Shown one piece after another: positions 16,165 to 24,556 of a stretch of 64,000 nucleotides of DNA. Source of the stretch: Crystallibacter permensis (lineage in GTDB: Bacteria > Actinomycetota > Actinomycetes > Actinomycetales > Micrococcaceae); the NCBI RefSeq assembly GCF_025960875.1, contig NZ_JAODLR010000018.1, positions 1 through 64,000 on the forward strand, read 5' to 3'. The notes beneath the pieces are model-generated. The model searched no databases and was not told the DNA's origin. It saw nothing but the letters and a program-made list of their open reading frames with translations. How positions within the stretch are numbered: the first letter of the stretch is position 1; every line of letters begins with the position of its first letter. Position numbers and translations under genes: made by a program.

Positions 16165-17061
16165 TTGCCCATGCAGGACGCGCAGGTTCCTCCTGATTGT
16201 GCGGGCCGGCTGGACGGGGCGGATGCAGAAAGCCTTGCCGCGCAGGCCATCCTGGCGCGCCTGCAGGACCTGGCGTCGCTGCTGGGCAGGGACACGGACG
16301 GCGACCGCATTGAGCCCAAGTCCCCGTTGTTCCTGCTCGACGAGCGGTTCGCCCCCTCGCACAGTGTCAGCCGCATAGTCCGGCAGTCGCTCGCCGCCGT
16401 GACGGACAACGCCAACGCGCTGCGGCGGCTAGTGTTCGTCGAAGATCCTGGCGGACCAGCTTATTACCGGCAGAATACCCATGCGCCCTACTCGCTGGTG
16501 CGCACCATCATCGAGTGCGCGACGACAGTGCTCTGGGCGCTGCTGCCGGAAGACGGGCGCGAACGTTCCCGCCGGAGCCTGGTGCTCATCGCCCGGGAAG
16601 TCTTCAATGCCTCGTCCTTCTGGGACGCTTACCTCGAAGAGTTCCGTCCCGGGGAGCATGCCCGTGCCGTGGAGTATTTTGACGCGCTGCGCCAAGCGGT
16701 CAATGAAGCGGCGCAGTCGATGCTGCTGCCGCCGGTCTTCAGCCGGAAGGCGAGCGGTAACTGGGGCTATGCCACGAAGAACCGCACCCAGACGGCCATC
16801 CTGAAGGACCTGCGTTCCGACGGCGATGTGCCGGCCGAGCTGATCTTTGTCTGGCAATTCTGCAGCGGGTACTCTCACGGGCTGGAATGGGCTGCTTCCA
16901 TCGGGAACAGCTATCCCGACCCCGGCCGTGAGGCTGACCCGGAGCAGCTTCCCGCCGGGAGCATGGAGCAGCTCCGCCGGATCTGTGACGCCGCCTTCGA
17001 CCTCGTTCCCCGGGCCTGGGAAGCCTACGATCTGAGCCGCCGCGCCTGGCCGCTGCTCTAG
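16165..17061 (+). CDS. Hypothetical protein, no family recognised
   Basis: A 298-residue protein from a TTG at 16165, or 296 residues from the ATG at 16171. GAGGGG at 16151-16156 is spaced 8 bases from the TTG and 14 from the ATG, favouring the TTG. The protein appears largely helical and soluble, without signal peptide or clear membrane segment. Features: a possible helical core YSLVRTIIECATTVLWALLPEDGRERSRRSL (about residues 110-140), several Trp, and a YSHGLEW motif near residue 235. It is divergent from the permease gene across the putative PucR operator, and a terminator follows. I cannot assign a function. Confidence 0.7.
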   Translation: MPMQDAQVPPDCAGRLDGADAESLAAQAILARLQDLASLLGRDTDGDRIEPKSPLFLLDERFAPSHSVSRIVRQSLAAVTDNANALRRLVFVEDPGGPAYYRQNTHAPYSLVRTIIECATTVLWALLPEDGRERSRRSLVLIAREVFNASSFWDAYLEEFRPGEHARAVEYFDALRQAVNEAAQSMLLPPVFSRKASGNWGYATKNRTQTAILKDLRSDGDVPAELIFVWQFCSGYSHGLEWAASIGNSYPDPGREADPEQLPAGSMEQLRRICDAAFDLVPRAWEAYDLSRRAWPLL

Positions 17062-17087
17062 GGATCATGCAGCGATAAACAGAAATA

Positions 17088-17106
17088 CTTCGGAAGCGAA
17101 GCTTTT
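17088..17106 (+). terminator. Terminator of the hypothetical gene
   Basis: A short CTTCG-GAAG-CGAAG hairpin begins 26 bp after the stop codon of the preceding gene and runs into CTTTT. The stem is short, so confidence is moderate. Confidence 0.5.
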
Positions 17107-17229
17107 CAGCGGGCCAACGTGGGCTGCGGCGCACATCTTTTTCTGCGCCTTCGCCTCGGAAATTCCTGTGATTCCGAGCAGAAGGAACCCCCTTGCTTCT
17201 GTCTCAGTCGAAGGCGCGCGACTCACCCC

Positions 17230-17292
17230 TTGCCAGAATAAACATTCATTAGTAGAGTTTTTCAGTGATCGCGGTCACGTGATGTGCATCAC
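17230..17292 (+). promoter_or_regulatory. Promoter with two abutting CRP/GlxR-like sites upstream of the P450 operon
   Basis: TTGCCA (17230-17235), a 17-bp spacer and TAGAGT (17253-17258) make a plausible vegetative promoter. Just downstream, GTGATCGCGGTCAC (17265-17278) and GTGATGTGCATCAC (17279-17292) are two directly abutting GTGA-N6-TCAC palindromes, the half-site arrangement of CRP-family regulators (GlxR in Actinobacteria). If the -10 is right they overlap the transcription start, so repression is likelier than activation. The full gap 17062-17375 contains no gene; other than these sites and the terminator it holds a GGCGCA/TGCGCC hairpin near 17132-17155. Confidence 0.6.
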
Positions 17293-17375
17293 GAAGGGAC
17301 ATGGGGGTTCCGCGTTGGGGTACAGACCGCTTCCATCCGACTTACTGCTTTGACTCACCGTTGAGAAGGAGAGCA

Positions 17376-18890
17376 ATGTCTGCCGAAATGACGAAGCCCG
17401 CTGGAGAGACCGGCATCGATGAAGATGCCGCACACCTCGCCAGCCTCGGTTACTCGTACGATCAGCAATTCAAGCGCGAAATGACGTTCTGGGGGAATGT
17501 GTCCCTAGGCTTCACCTATCTGTCCCCCGTTGTTGGTATCTATTCGCTGTTCGCAGCCTCGCTCGGAATTGCCGGGCCGCCTATGTTTTGGTCGCTGATC
17601 ATTGTCGGCGTCGGCCAGCTGCTGGTCGCCACGGTCTTTGGGGAAGTTGTTTCCAACTACCCGGTGGCCGGCGGGGTGTACCCGTGGTCCCGCCGACTGT
17701 GGGGCCGCAAGTGGGGCTGGATGAACGGTTGGGTGTACCTGTGCGCACTGCTGGCAACCATTGCCAGCGTTGCCTACGGCTCCGGCCCCTTCCTCAGCTC
17801 CCTGCTGGGGATGGAGAGCAGTGTCAACTCCGTGATCATGGCTGCCTTGGCCGTCATCCTGCTGGCGACCTTGCTGAATCTTGGCGGCACCAAAGTCCTG
17901 AACAAGGTCGCCATGCTCGGCCTGCTCGCCGAGCTGGGCGGCGCTTTGGTGGTCGGTATCTGGCTGATGGTCGCGGCCCGCGAACACGATCTGGGCGTAC
18001 TGTTCCAGAGCTTCGGGGCAGGCGAAGGCAGCAACTACTTCATCGCCTTTGCGGCGGCGGGACTGATCGGCATCTACCAGTACTACGGGTTCGAGGCCTG
18101 CGGCGACGTGGCTGAAGAGGTCCCGAACCCCGGACGCACCATCCCGAAGGCTATGCGGATGACCATCTACATTGGTGGCTTCGCGGCGATGTTCGTTTGC
18201 CTGTCCCTGATCCTTGCCGTTCCCGATTTCGGCGCAGTGATCAGCGGCGCCGACGCCGATCCGGTCGGCAACGTGCTGCTCTCGGCTTTCGGACCTGTCG
18301 GCTTCAAGGTAGTGCTCGCCGTCGTGCTCATCTCTTTTGTTTCCTGCGTTCTGAGCCTGCAGGCGGCGTCCTCCCGCCTGGCCTACTCCATGGCCCGCGA
18401 CGGCATTCTTCCCGCCAGCAAACTGCTCAGCAAGTTCAGCGAAACCCGCCACGTTCCGCCGTATGCCCTGCTGCTGGCCGGCCTGGTTCCGGCACTGATC
18501 GTGATCGGATCCAAGGTTTCCGAGGATGCCCTGATCACCATCATTTCCTTCGCCGCCATGGGTATGTACATGGGCTTCCAGATGGTGGTGCTCGCCGCGC
18601 TGCGTGCACGGCTCAAGGGCTGGAAGCCGCGCGGTGCCTTCCAGCTGGGCGCCTGGGGCACCCCCATCTACGTAGCGGCACTGGCCTGGGGCGTGCTCGG
18701 CATGGTCAACATGGCCTGGCCTCGGACCCCGGAAGCCGGCTGGTTCTCCAACTACATCGTGTTGATCTCGGCGGTCGGCGTCGTCGTTATTGGTTTGGTC
18801 TACATGGCATGGAAGAAGCCCTACCTCAAGGGTGACGCACCCCACGGGGACGCGGTTCCTTCCGCGCCGGCACATTCCCTCAAGCCCTAA
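17376..18890 (+). CDS. APC-family amino acid/amine permease
   Basis: About 504 residues from the ATG at 17376, directly behind AGAAGGAGA. It has roughly twelve membrane segments and the features of the APC subgroup that includes GABA, choline and polyamine permeases: an N-terminal LGYSYDQQFKREMTFWGNVSLGFTYLSPVVGIYSLF, GGVYPWSRRLWGRKWGWMNGWVY, and a GFEACGDVAEEVPNPGRTIPKAM loop. It is the first gene of an operon with P450, ferredoxin, reductase, glutamine-synthetase-like ligase and gamma-glutamyl hydrolases, so it probably imports the nitrogenous substrate of that pathway. Confidence 0.88.
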   Translation: MSAEMTKPAGETGIDEDAAHLASLGYSYDQQFKREMTFWGNVSLGFTYLSPVVGIYSLFAASLGIAGPPMFWSLIIVGVGQLLVATVFGEVVSNYPVAGGVYPWSRRLWGRKWGWMNGWVYLCALLATIASVAYGSGPFLSSLLGMESSVNSVIMAALAVILLATLLNLGGTKVLNKVAMLGLLAELGGALVVGIWLMVAAREHDLGVLFQSFGAGEGSNYFIAFAAAGLIGIYQYYGFEACGDVAEEVPNPGRTIPKAMRMTIYIGGFAAMFVCLSLILAVPDFGAVISGADADPVGNVLLSAFGPVGFKVVLAVVLISFVSCVLSLQAASSRLAYSMARDGILPASKLLSKFSETRHVPPYALLLAGLVPALIVIGSKVSEDALITIISFAAMGMYMGFQMVVLAALRARLKGWKPRGAFQLGAWGTPIYVAALAWGVLGMVNMAWPRTPEAGWFSNYIVLISAVGVVVIGLVYMAWKKPYLKGDAPHGDAVPSAPAHSLKP

Positions 18891-18945
18891 CGCGCCTGCC
18901 GCGCCCTTCAGTTCCATCAGCAAAGAAAGAAACAGGTTCCACATC

Positions 18946-20145
18946 ATGAGTACGCCTACCGTCCAAGTTCCCTACCTGAATATCTCGGATCCATCGTTCG
19001 CTATGCAGTCCGAAGAGCTGCGGGCAGCCCGGGAGCAGAGCTGGTACGCACGGACCAATTACGGCATCGCGGTGCTGCGGTATGACGAGGTCAGCAAGCT
19101 GCTTAAGAGTCCCAAGCTCTCGCAGGGCAGCGCCAAGTGGCCGGCGCACAACGGCGTCCACGGCGGGCTTTTCTACGACTGGTGGACCAAGAACCTGCTG
19201 GTACTGGAGGGCGAGGACCACCACCGGATCCGGCGCCTGCTCAACCCGGCCTTCTCGCCGAGGCTGATCAAGGACCTGGTGCCGCGCTTCCAGGCGCTGG
19301 CAAACGAGTTGATCGACGCCTTCATCGACAAGGGTGAATGCGAGTTCATCCGGGACTTCGCCGAACCCTATGCCACGCGGGTGCTGACCATCCTGCTGGG
19401 CATTCCGGAAAGCGAATGGCCGACGATCGCCCGGCTGGCCTCCACGGTAGGACTGGCACTAGGCGTCACCTTCAAGCAGGACTTGGACAAGGTGGACGCC
19501 GCCGTCGCCGAGCTCTACGAATACGCCGAGGGACTGATCAAGGACCGCCAGGCCAATCCGGGCGAAGACTTCGTCAGCCGCCTGGTACTGGCCAACCGGG
19601 ACGGAGACCGGCTCAGCGACGAGGAGCTGCGCAACGCGCTGGTGCTTCTGATCTTTGGCGGCATGGACACCACGCGCAACCAGCTTGGACTGGCCATGCA
19701 GTCCTTCATGCACAACCCGGAGCAGTGGGAGCTGCTCGCTGAACGCCCGGATCTGGGCGGCAAGGCCGTCGAGGAAGTCATGCGGATCAACCCTACCGTC
19801 ACGTGGGTGACCCGGGAAGCAGTCGAGGACTTCACCTACCAGGACCTCTTCGTCGAAAAAGGCACCACGGTCCACCTGTTCACGCAGTCATCGGGCACCG
19901 ACCCGAAGGCTTTCCCCAACCCGGAAATGGACCTGCTCGGCGAGCATGCTCCGCACTACGGGTTCGGCGGCGGAGTCCACCACTGCCTGGGGCACTTCGT
20001 GGCCCGTGCGGATATGAGCGAGGCGTTGCCGCTGCTGGCCAGCCGCATCGCCAACCCGCACTTGACGGGCGGGGACGAGTGGCTGCCGGACTCGGGCAAC
20101 ACCGGTCCGATCCGGCTGCCCATCGGTTTCACCAAGCGGTCCTAG
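18946..20145 (+). CDS. Cytochrome P450 (class I bacterial monooxygenase)
   Basis: A 399-residue soluble P450 from the ATG at 18946; the 55-bp gap upstream carries AAAGAAAGAAACAGG. Diagnostic regions are the I-helix LIFGGMDTTRNQ with the oxygen-activating Thr pair, the ExxR motif in EEVMRINPTVTW, and the heme loop FGGGVHHCLGHFVARAD with the thiolate Cys. It is followed by its own ferredoxin and reductase, so electrons should flow NAD(P)H to reductase to ferredoxin to P450. The gene order recalls the P450-ferredoxin-reductase operons (mor/pip) used by mycobacteria to open secondary cyclic amines, but I cannot assign the CYP family from sequence alone. Confidence 0.92.
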   Translation: MSTPTVQVPYLNISDPSFAMQSEELRAAREQSWYARTNYGIAVLRYDEVSKLLKSPKLSQGSAKWPAHNGVHGGLFYDWWTKNLLVLEGEDHHRIRRLLNPAFSPRLIKDLVPRFQALANELIDAFIDKGECEFIRDFAEPYATRVLTILLGIPESEWPTIARLASTVGLALGVTFKQDLDKVDAAVAELYEYAEGLIKDRQANPGEDFVSRLVLANRDGDRLSDEELRNALVLLIFGGMDTTRNQLGLAMQSFMHNPEQWELLAERPDLGGKAVEEVMRINPTVTWVTREAVEDFTYQDLFVEKGTTVHLFTQSSGTDPKAFPNPEMDLLGEHAPHYGFGGGVHHCLGHFVARADMSEALPLLASRIANPHLTGGDEWLPDSGNTGPIRLPIGFTKRS

Positions 20146-20185
20146 CGGCCCAGAACACAGCAATACTTTAGGAAGGACAACACTG

Positions 20186-20377
20186 ATGAAGACCATCGAC
20201 GTAGACCGCACCCTCTGCGACAACCACGGCCAGTGCGCTATCGCCGCGCCGGACGTTTTCCGGATGAATGCCGACGGCGAGCTCGAGTACGAGGCAACTT
20301 TCGACGACGCGCTGCTGGACGTGGTGGAGGAAGCCATCGACGTCTGCCCGGTCCAGGCTATCTTCCTCAAGGACTGA
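20186..20377 (+). CDS. 3Fe-4S-type ferredoxin, P450 redox partner
   Basis: A 63-residue acidic ferredoxin with Cys11-x2-His14-x2-Cys17 and a distal Cys54-Pro. The missing second cysteine (His14 in its place) is the mark of the single-cluster 3Fe-4S or hybrid ferredoxins that serve actinobacterial P450s. AGGAAGGA precedes the ATG. It lies between the P450 gene and the reductase gene and is separated from the latter by one base, so the two are probably translated together. Confidence 0.92.
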   Translation: MKTIDVDRTLCDNHGQCAIAAPDVFRMNADGELEYEATFDDALLDVVEEAIDVCPVQAIFLKD

Positions 20378-20378
20378 C

Positions 20379-21632
20379 ATGAGCCGCAGAATAGTCATCG
20401 CCGGAGCCTCGATGGGAGGACTGCGCGCCGCCGAACAGTTGCGCGCGGCCGGCTGGGAGGAAGAGATCGTCGTCGTTGGCGATGAGATCCACCCGCCCTA
20501 TAACCGACCGCCGCTGTCCAAGGACCTGCTCGCCGCACCCGGATCCCAAGAGGAGGCGCTTGCCGCGGTACAGCTTCGGCAACGCCGCACGGCCACCGAT
20601 ATTCAATGGCGGCTCGGATCCGCGGTTGCTGCGGCAGATCTGGCGGCCCGCACGCTGACGTTGGACAGCGGCGAAGAACTTGCCTACGACGGACTGGTGA
20701 TTGCCACCGGGCTCCGACCCAGGCGAGTACCCGTTCCGGGACCCACCGCCGGACGCCACGTGATCCGCCGTCTCGAGGACACTCTGGCCTTGCACAGCGA
20801 GCTGACGTCCAGGTCCAAGGTGGCGGTCATCGGCGCCGGTTTCATCGGATGCGAGGCGGCCGCGACAGCTGCCGCCCTCGGCTGTAAGGTCACGCTCATC
20901 GAGGGGGCCGGCGGTCCGATGGAGCGCCCGCTCGGTCACGAACTGAGCGCGGGCATCCGGACCTTCCTGCAGACGCACGGCATTGACTGTGTGGCCGGCA
21001 AACGGGTCAACGAGTTCCTGGACGTGCCCGGAACCTACACCGAAGGCGCCGGGCGCTGTGCAGGTGTCCGGCTCGAGGACGGTACGGAAGTAGCCGCTGA
21101 CGTCGTTATTGAGGCCGTCGGCTCGCTGCCGAACGTCGAGTGGCTGGCGGGAAACGGGCTGGACCTCAGCGACGGAGTGCTCTGCAACGAACACCTCCAG
21201 GTGCTCGGCGCGGAACATGTGGTTGCGGTGGGCGACGTAGCCCGGTATCCGGACCGTCGCGCCGGCGGACCTGCCCGCCGCGTCGAGCATTGGGCCACTC
21301 CGGCCGATACGGCTAAAATCGCCGCGCCGGCGCTCGTGGCGGGCCTCAAGGGCGACGTTGTTCCCGAGCCGGCGGCACCGTTGCCGTCTTTCTGGACCGA
21401 CATCTTCAAGACCCGAATCCAAGGAGTGGGTAGCCCCGCTCTGGCCGACACCATCGAGGTTCTCGAAGGCGACCCTTCCCGCCCTTGGGAGGGAACCGCC
21501 CTGGCTTACTACCGCGACGGCCGGCTGATCGGCGCGGTGACCGCCGCCCTGCTGGCTGACCGCCAACTGCACTACCGCAAGCTCGTGAACGAATCCGGCA
21601 TCCCCGCCGGCGCCGACCTGGCTGCCGTCTGA
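20379..21632 (+). CDS. Ferredoxin reductase (FAD/NAD-dependent)
   Basis: About 417 residues from the ATG at 20379, one base after the ferredoxin stop. Two Rossmann motifs are visible: VIAGASMGGLRAAEQLRAAGW at the N-terminus for FAD, and VAVIGAGFIGCEAAATAAALG (about residue 148) for NAD(P)H. PPYNRPPLSKDLL, LVIATGLRPRRVPVPG and VVAVGDVARYPD are typical of the putidaredoxin-reductase family. It should reduce the preceding ferredoxin for the P450. The length is normal and the C-terminal reductase domain is complete. Confidence 0.92.
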   Translation: MSRRIVIAGASMGGLRAAEQLRAAGWEEEIVVVGDEIHPPYNRPPLSKDLLAAPGSQEEALAAVQLRQRRTATDIQWRLGSAVAAADLAARTLTLDSGEELAYDGLVIATGLRPRRVPVPGPTAGRHVIRRLEDTLALHSELTSRSKVAVIGAGFIGCEAAATAAALGCKVTLIEGAGGPMERPLGHELSAGIRTFLQTHGIDCVAGKRVNEFLDVPGTYTEGAGRCAGVRLEDGTEVAADVVIEAVGSLPNVEWLAGNGLDLSDGVLCNEHLQVLGAEHVVAVGDVARYPDRRAGGPARRVEHWATPADTAKIAAPALVAGLKGDVVPEPAAPLPSFWTDIFKTRIQGVGSPALADTIEVLEGDPSRPWEGTALAYYRDGRLIGAVTAALLADRQLHYRKLVNESGIPAGADLAAV

Positions 21633-21666
21633 CCGGCATCGCACACTGACGAGAAAGAAGTCCATC

Positions 21667-23100
21667 ATGACACTCACCCCCGTACGGCCCGAGCTGGCCG
21701 CCATCGACCTGCAGCAATCCCTCAAGGACCGCGACGCCTTCGCGCGGCACCAGGAGCGCAACCTGCGTCCCGAGACCGTGCGCGACCTCGGTCGCAAGAT
21801 CGAGGAAGCAGGCGTCGAGTACGTGTACTACGCGCTGCCGACCATCGGCTCCCGCATGGTGGCCAAAATGGTCCCGGCCAACCACTTCAAGCGGAATCTG
21901 GAAAAGGGCATCTGCTTCCACCGGACGGCGCTGTCCGACCTGCAGAATGACCGCCACGGCAACCTGATTGGCGGCGGCATCGAGGCCCGCGAGTTCTGGG
22001 CGCTGCCGGAGCCGGATACATTTGTGGTGCTGCCCTGGGATACCTCGGTGGCGCGGATCTTCTGCACCGCCTACGAGCCCCCGCACCTGCCGGAGGTCGG
22101 CGGGCGCCTGCTGCCGATCGACACCCGCTCGCTGCTGATCCGCTCGCATGAAGCCTTCACCGCCCGCACCGGCTTCGAGGTCCGCTCCGGAACCGAACCG
22201 GAGATGACCTGGGAAGGCCCCGGCCTCGAGGTGGTCAAGAAGCCCGGCACCAGCCCCGCCTACCAGGTGGAGAACCTGGAGCGCATGCGTCCGATCTACA
22301 AGAAGCTGGTCACCTACGCCAAGGCCATGGGCCTGGACATGATCGAGGGCGACTACGAAGACGATGGTCAGCTTGAGCTCAACTGGATGTACGACAGGGT
22401 GGAAAACACCGCAGACCGGCTGGTCACCTACCGCCAGATCTGCAAGCAGGTGGCCCGCGAATTCGGCGTCACCGCCAGCTTCATGCCCAAGCCCTACAAC
22501 GGCCAGATGGGCAATGGCTGCCACCACAACCTGAGCCTCTGGGACGGCGACACCAACGTCATCGAGGACGCCGGAAGGGTGGAACTGCACGTTTCCGAGA
22601 CGGCCAGGCACGCCATCGGCGGTCTGCTCACGCATGCCCCCGGTTCGATGGCGGTCATGGCCAGCACCGTCAACTCCTACAAACGGTTCTGGGACGCCGG
22701 CCAGTTCGCCCCCAGCACGGCAAACTGGGGCTTGGACAGCCGCGGCTGCCTGGTGCGCATCTCCTCGAACGGCCGGATGGAATACCGGGTACCGGACGCC
22801 GCCGTGAACCCCTACCTGTCGCACACGCTGCTCATTGCCGCGATGGAGGACGGACTGAACCGCCGGCTGGATCCCGGTATGGCCGACGACGGCGATGCGG
22901 ACGTTCCAGCCCTCGGCGGCCAGTTGCCGCTCACCTTGGGCGACGCGATCGACGCCTTCGTCTCGGATACCTACCTCACCTCGGCGCTGCCGGCGGACCT
23001 GGTATCGATCTACACCCAGCTGAAGCAGGAGGAATGGGCCCGTTATTGCGGCGCCATCACCGAATGGGACCGCGAGATGTACTGGGAGACCATTCCGTGA
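21667..23100 (+). CDS. Glutamine-synthetase-like gamma-glutamyl-amine ligase
   Basis: A 477-residue member of the glutamine synthetase fold. Catalytic features: EGDYEDDGQLELNW (metal-binding Glu), the GQMGNGCHHNLSLWDG loop with the nucleotide/metal His, an NSYKRFW segment, and RISSNGRMEYRVPDAAVNPYL. The absence of housekeeping features such as the GlnA adenylylation loop, and its place between a P450 system and two gamma-glutamyl hydrolases, point to ATP-dependent gamma-glutamylation of an amine, as in PuuA, IpuC or the aniline enzyme AtdA1. Its 3' end overlaps the next gene, so translation is coupled. The amine is unknown. Confidence 0.87.
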   Translation: MTLTPVRPELAAIDLQQSLKDRDAFARHQERNLRPETVRDLGRKIEEAGVEYVYYALPTIGSRMVAKMVPANHFKRNLEKGICFHRTALSDLQNDRHGNLIGGGIEAREFWALPEPDTFVVLPWDTSVARIFCTAYEPPHLPEVGGRLLPIDTRSLLIRSHEAFTARTGFEVRSGTEPEMTWEGPGLEVVKKPGTSPAYQVENLERMRPIYKKLVTYAKAMGLDMIEGDYEDDGQLELNWMYDRVENTADRLVTYRQICKQVAREFGVTASFMPKPYNGQMGNGCHHNLSLWDGDTNVIEDAGRVELHVSETARHAIGGLLTHAPGSMAVMASTVNSYKRFWDAGQFAPSTANWGLDSRGCLVRISSNGRMEYRVPDAAVNPYLSHTLLIAAMEDGLNRRLDPGMADDGDADVPALGGQLPLTLGDAIDAFVSDTYLTSALPADLVSIYTQLKQEEWARYCGAITEWDREMYWETIP

Positions 23101-23825
23101 GCCGCGTCGAGACGCTTTCAGCTGGCATCCTGCGTTTGGCCTGTATCGACTCCGAGGCGCCGCCGCTGTTCAACCTGGCCGACGACGACGGCAACCGCCG
23201 CGGGTACGAGCCGGAGGCGGCAGAGCTGGTCGCCTCCGTGCTGGGCCTACGCATCGAGTGGACGTACCTGGACTGGGACGACATGCTCCCCGCCGTGCGC
23301 GACCACCGCGTGGATGCAGTTTGGTGCGGCCAGGGCATCATCCCGGAACGCCAGGCCGTGGTGAACTTTACCGACCCGTACGCCGTGTTCGACGAGACCG
23401 TGCTGGTGCGCAAGGGCGATCCGGCCCGCTCGCCGGAGGACTTGGTTGGCTACAAGGTCGCGGCGATCGAGGGCAGCGCCAACATGAAACTGGCTGTCAC
23501 CTTCGAGGGAGCCGAACCGGTCGCCTTCAACGGTGCGGACGTGTTCGGGGACATGCTGGCGGCCCTGCGCAACGGTGAGGTGGATGCCATGGTGGACGAC
23601 GACGTCGTGACCGTGCCGCTGGGTGAAGACCCCGCGTACGATGTCGCCTTCACGCACCCCACGGGCAACCGGTGGGGGATCGGGGTGGCCAAGGACAACC
23701 CGTTCCTGCTGGCCGAGCTCAACGCGGCACTGGCAACGGTGGTGGCGGACGGGCGGCTGGAGCGGATCTGGACCAAGTGGATGCCGCACCTGCCGTACCC
23801 GCTGGCGGCGGAGGTAGCCGTATGA
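23097..23825 (+). CDS. Cytosolic solute-binding-fold protein (SBP family 3-like, no signal peptide)
   Basis: About 242 residues from the GTG at 23097, which overlaps the ligase stop. The fold matches polar amino acid ABC-binding proteins: GYEPEAAELVASVLGLRIEW, the ligand-carboxylate Arg in PERQAVVNFTDPYAVFDETVLVRKGD (Arg85), the hinge IEGSANMKL, and NGEVDAMVDDD. Unlike normal binding proteins it begins straight at the first strand, with no signal peptide or lipobox, and no ABC permease or ATPase gene is nearby. It ends in an ATGA overlap with the first hydrolase gene. It may bind the gamma-glutamyl intermediate or the substrate in the cytoplasm as a chaperone or sensor; that role is inference. 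Confidence 0.72.
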   Translation: MSRVETLSAGILRLACIDSEAPPLFNLADDDGNRRGYEPEAAELVASVLGLRIEWTYLDWDDMLPAVRDHRVDAVWCGQGIIPERQAVVNFTDPYAVFDETVLVRKGDPARSPEDLVGYKVAAIEGSANMKLAVTFEGAEPVAFNGADVFGDMLAALRNGEVDAMVDDDVVTVPLGEDPAYDVAFTHPTGNRWGIGVAKDNPFLLAELNAALATVVADGRLERIWTKWMPHLPYPLAAEVAV

Positions 23826-24556
23826 GCCGCCCCATGATCGGCGTTCCGGGCATGTGGTCCAACTCCGTCCACGGCTTGCGCTTCGATGGCGTTGCCGTGG
23901 CAGCTAAGGTGCTGCGCTGCATCGTCGCTGCCGGCGGGGAGCCGGTCGTCATGTTCCCGGGGAGCGGTGACAGCGCCGGCGAGCAGGTTGCCCGTTTCGA
24001 CGGCGTGCTGCTTCCCGGCGGTGCCGATGTGGCGCCCGAGCTCTACGGAGCGGAACCGGACGAACATTATTGGCCCACCGACTACTCTGGCCAGGACGCG
24101 TATGAAGCGGCCATCATGGCCGCCTGCATCGAAGCGGGAGTACCGCTGCTGGCGATCTGCCGCGGCCTGCAGTTGTTCAACGTATCCCGCGGCGGCACGC
24201 TGCTTCAGCATCTGGAACCGGGAACCGTGCAGCATAAGGATGCGATACATCCGGTTGCTGTTTCGGAAGGGTCATTGCTGGCAACCGTGGTCGGCAGCGG
24301 GCAGGTGGATGTCTCCTCGTACCACCACCAGGCCGTGGGTGCGCTCGGTGAAGGCCTGGAAGTGACGGCGACCGCAGCGGACGGCGTGGTGGAAGCGCTC
24401 GAAGTGCCGGGAGCTTCCATGCTCGCTGTCCAGTGGCACCCGGAAGACACCGCAGAGACCAATCCCGCCGACCACGCGCTGTTCGTCTGGGTTGTCGACG
24501 CGGCCAGGCAGCGCCGTGACGCGACTGCCGCCGCGGAAATGGCAGGTGCCCGGTGA
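23822..24556 (+). CDS. Class C26 gamma-glutamyl hydrolase, copy 1
   Basis: A 244-residue glutamine-amidotransferase-like hydrolase of the PuuD group. The nucleophile elbow is LLAICRGLQLFN (Cys113), and the catalytic His and Glu are in VQWHPED (His206, Glu208); PGGADVAPELYG is the family's oxyanion region. It should remove glutamate from a gamma-glutamyl amine or acid. It is coupled by a 4-bp overlap to both neighbours. The pairing of a ligase with such hydrolases follows the known logic of gamma-glutamyl putrescine, isopropylamine and aniline pathways. Confidence 0.87.
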   Translation: MSRPMIGVPGMWSNSVHGLRFDGVAVAAKVLRCIVAAGGEPVVMFPGSGDSAGEQVARFDGVLLPGGADVAPELYGAEPDEHYWPTDYSGQDAYEAAIMAACIEAGVPLLAICRGLQLFNVSRGGTLLQHLEPGTVQHKDAIHPVAVSEGSLLATVVGSGQVDVSSYHHQAVGALGEGLEVTATAADGVVEALEVPGASMLAVQWHPEDTAETNPADHALFVWVVDAARQRRDATAAAEMAGAR

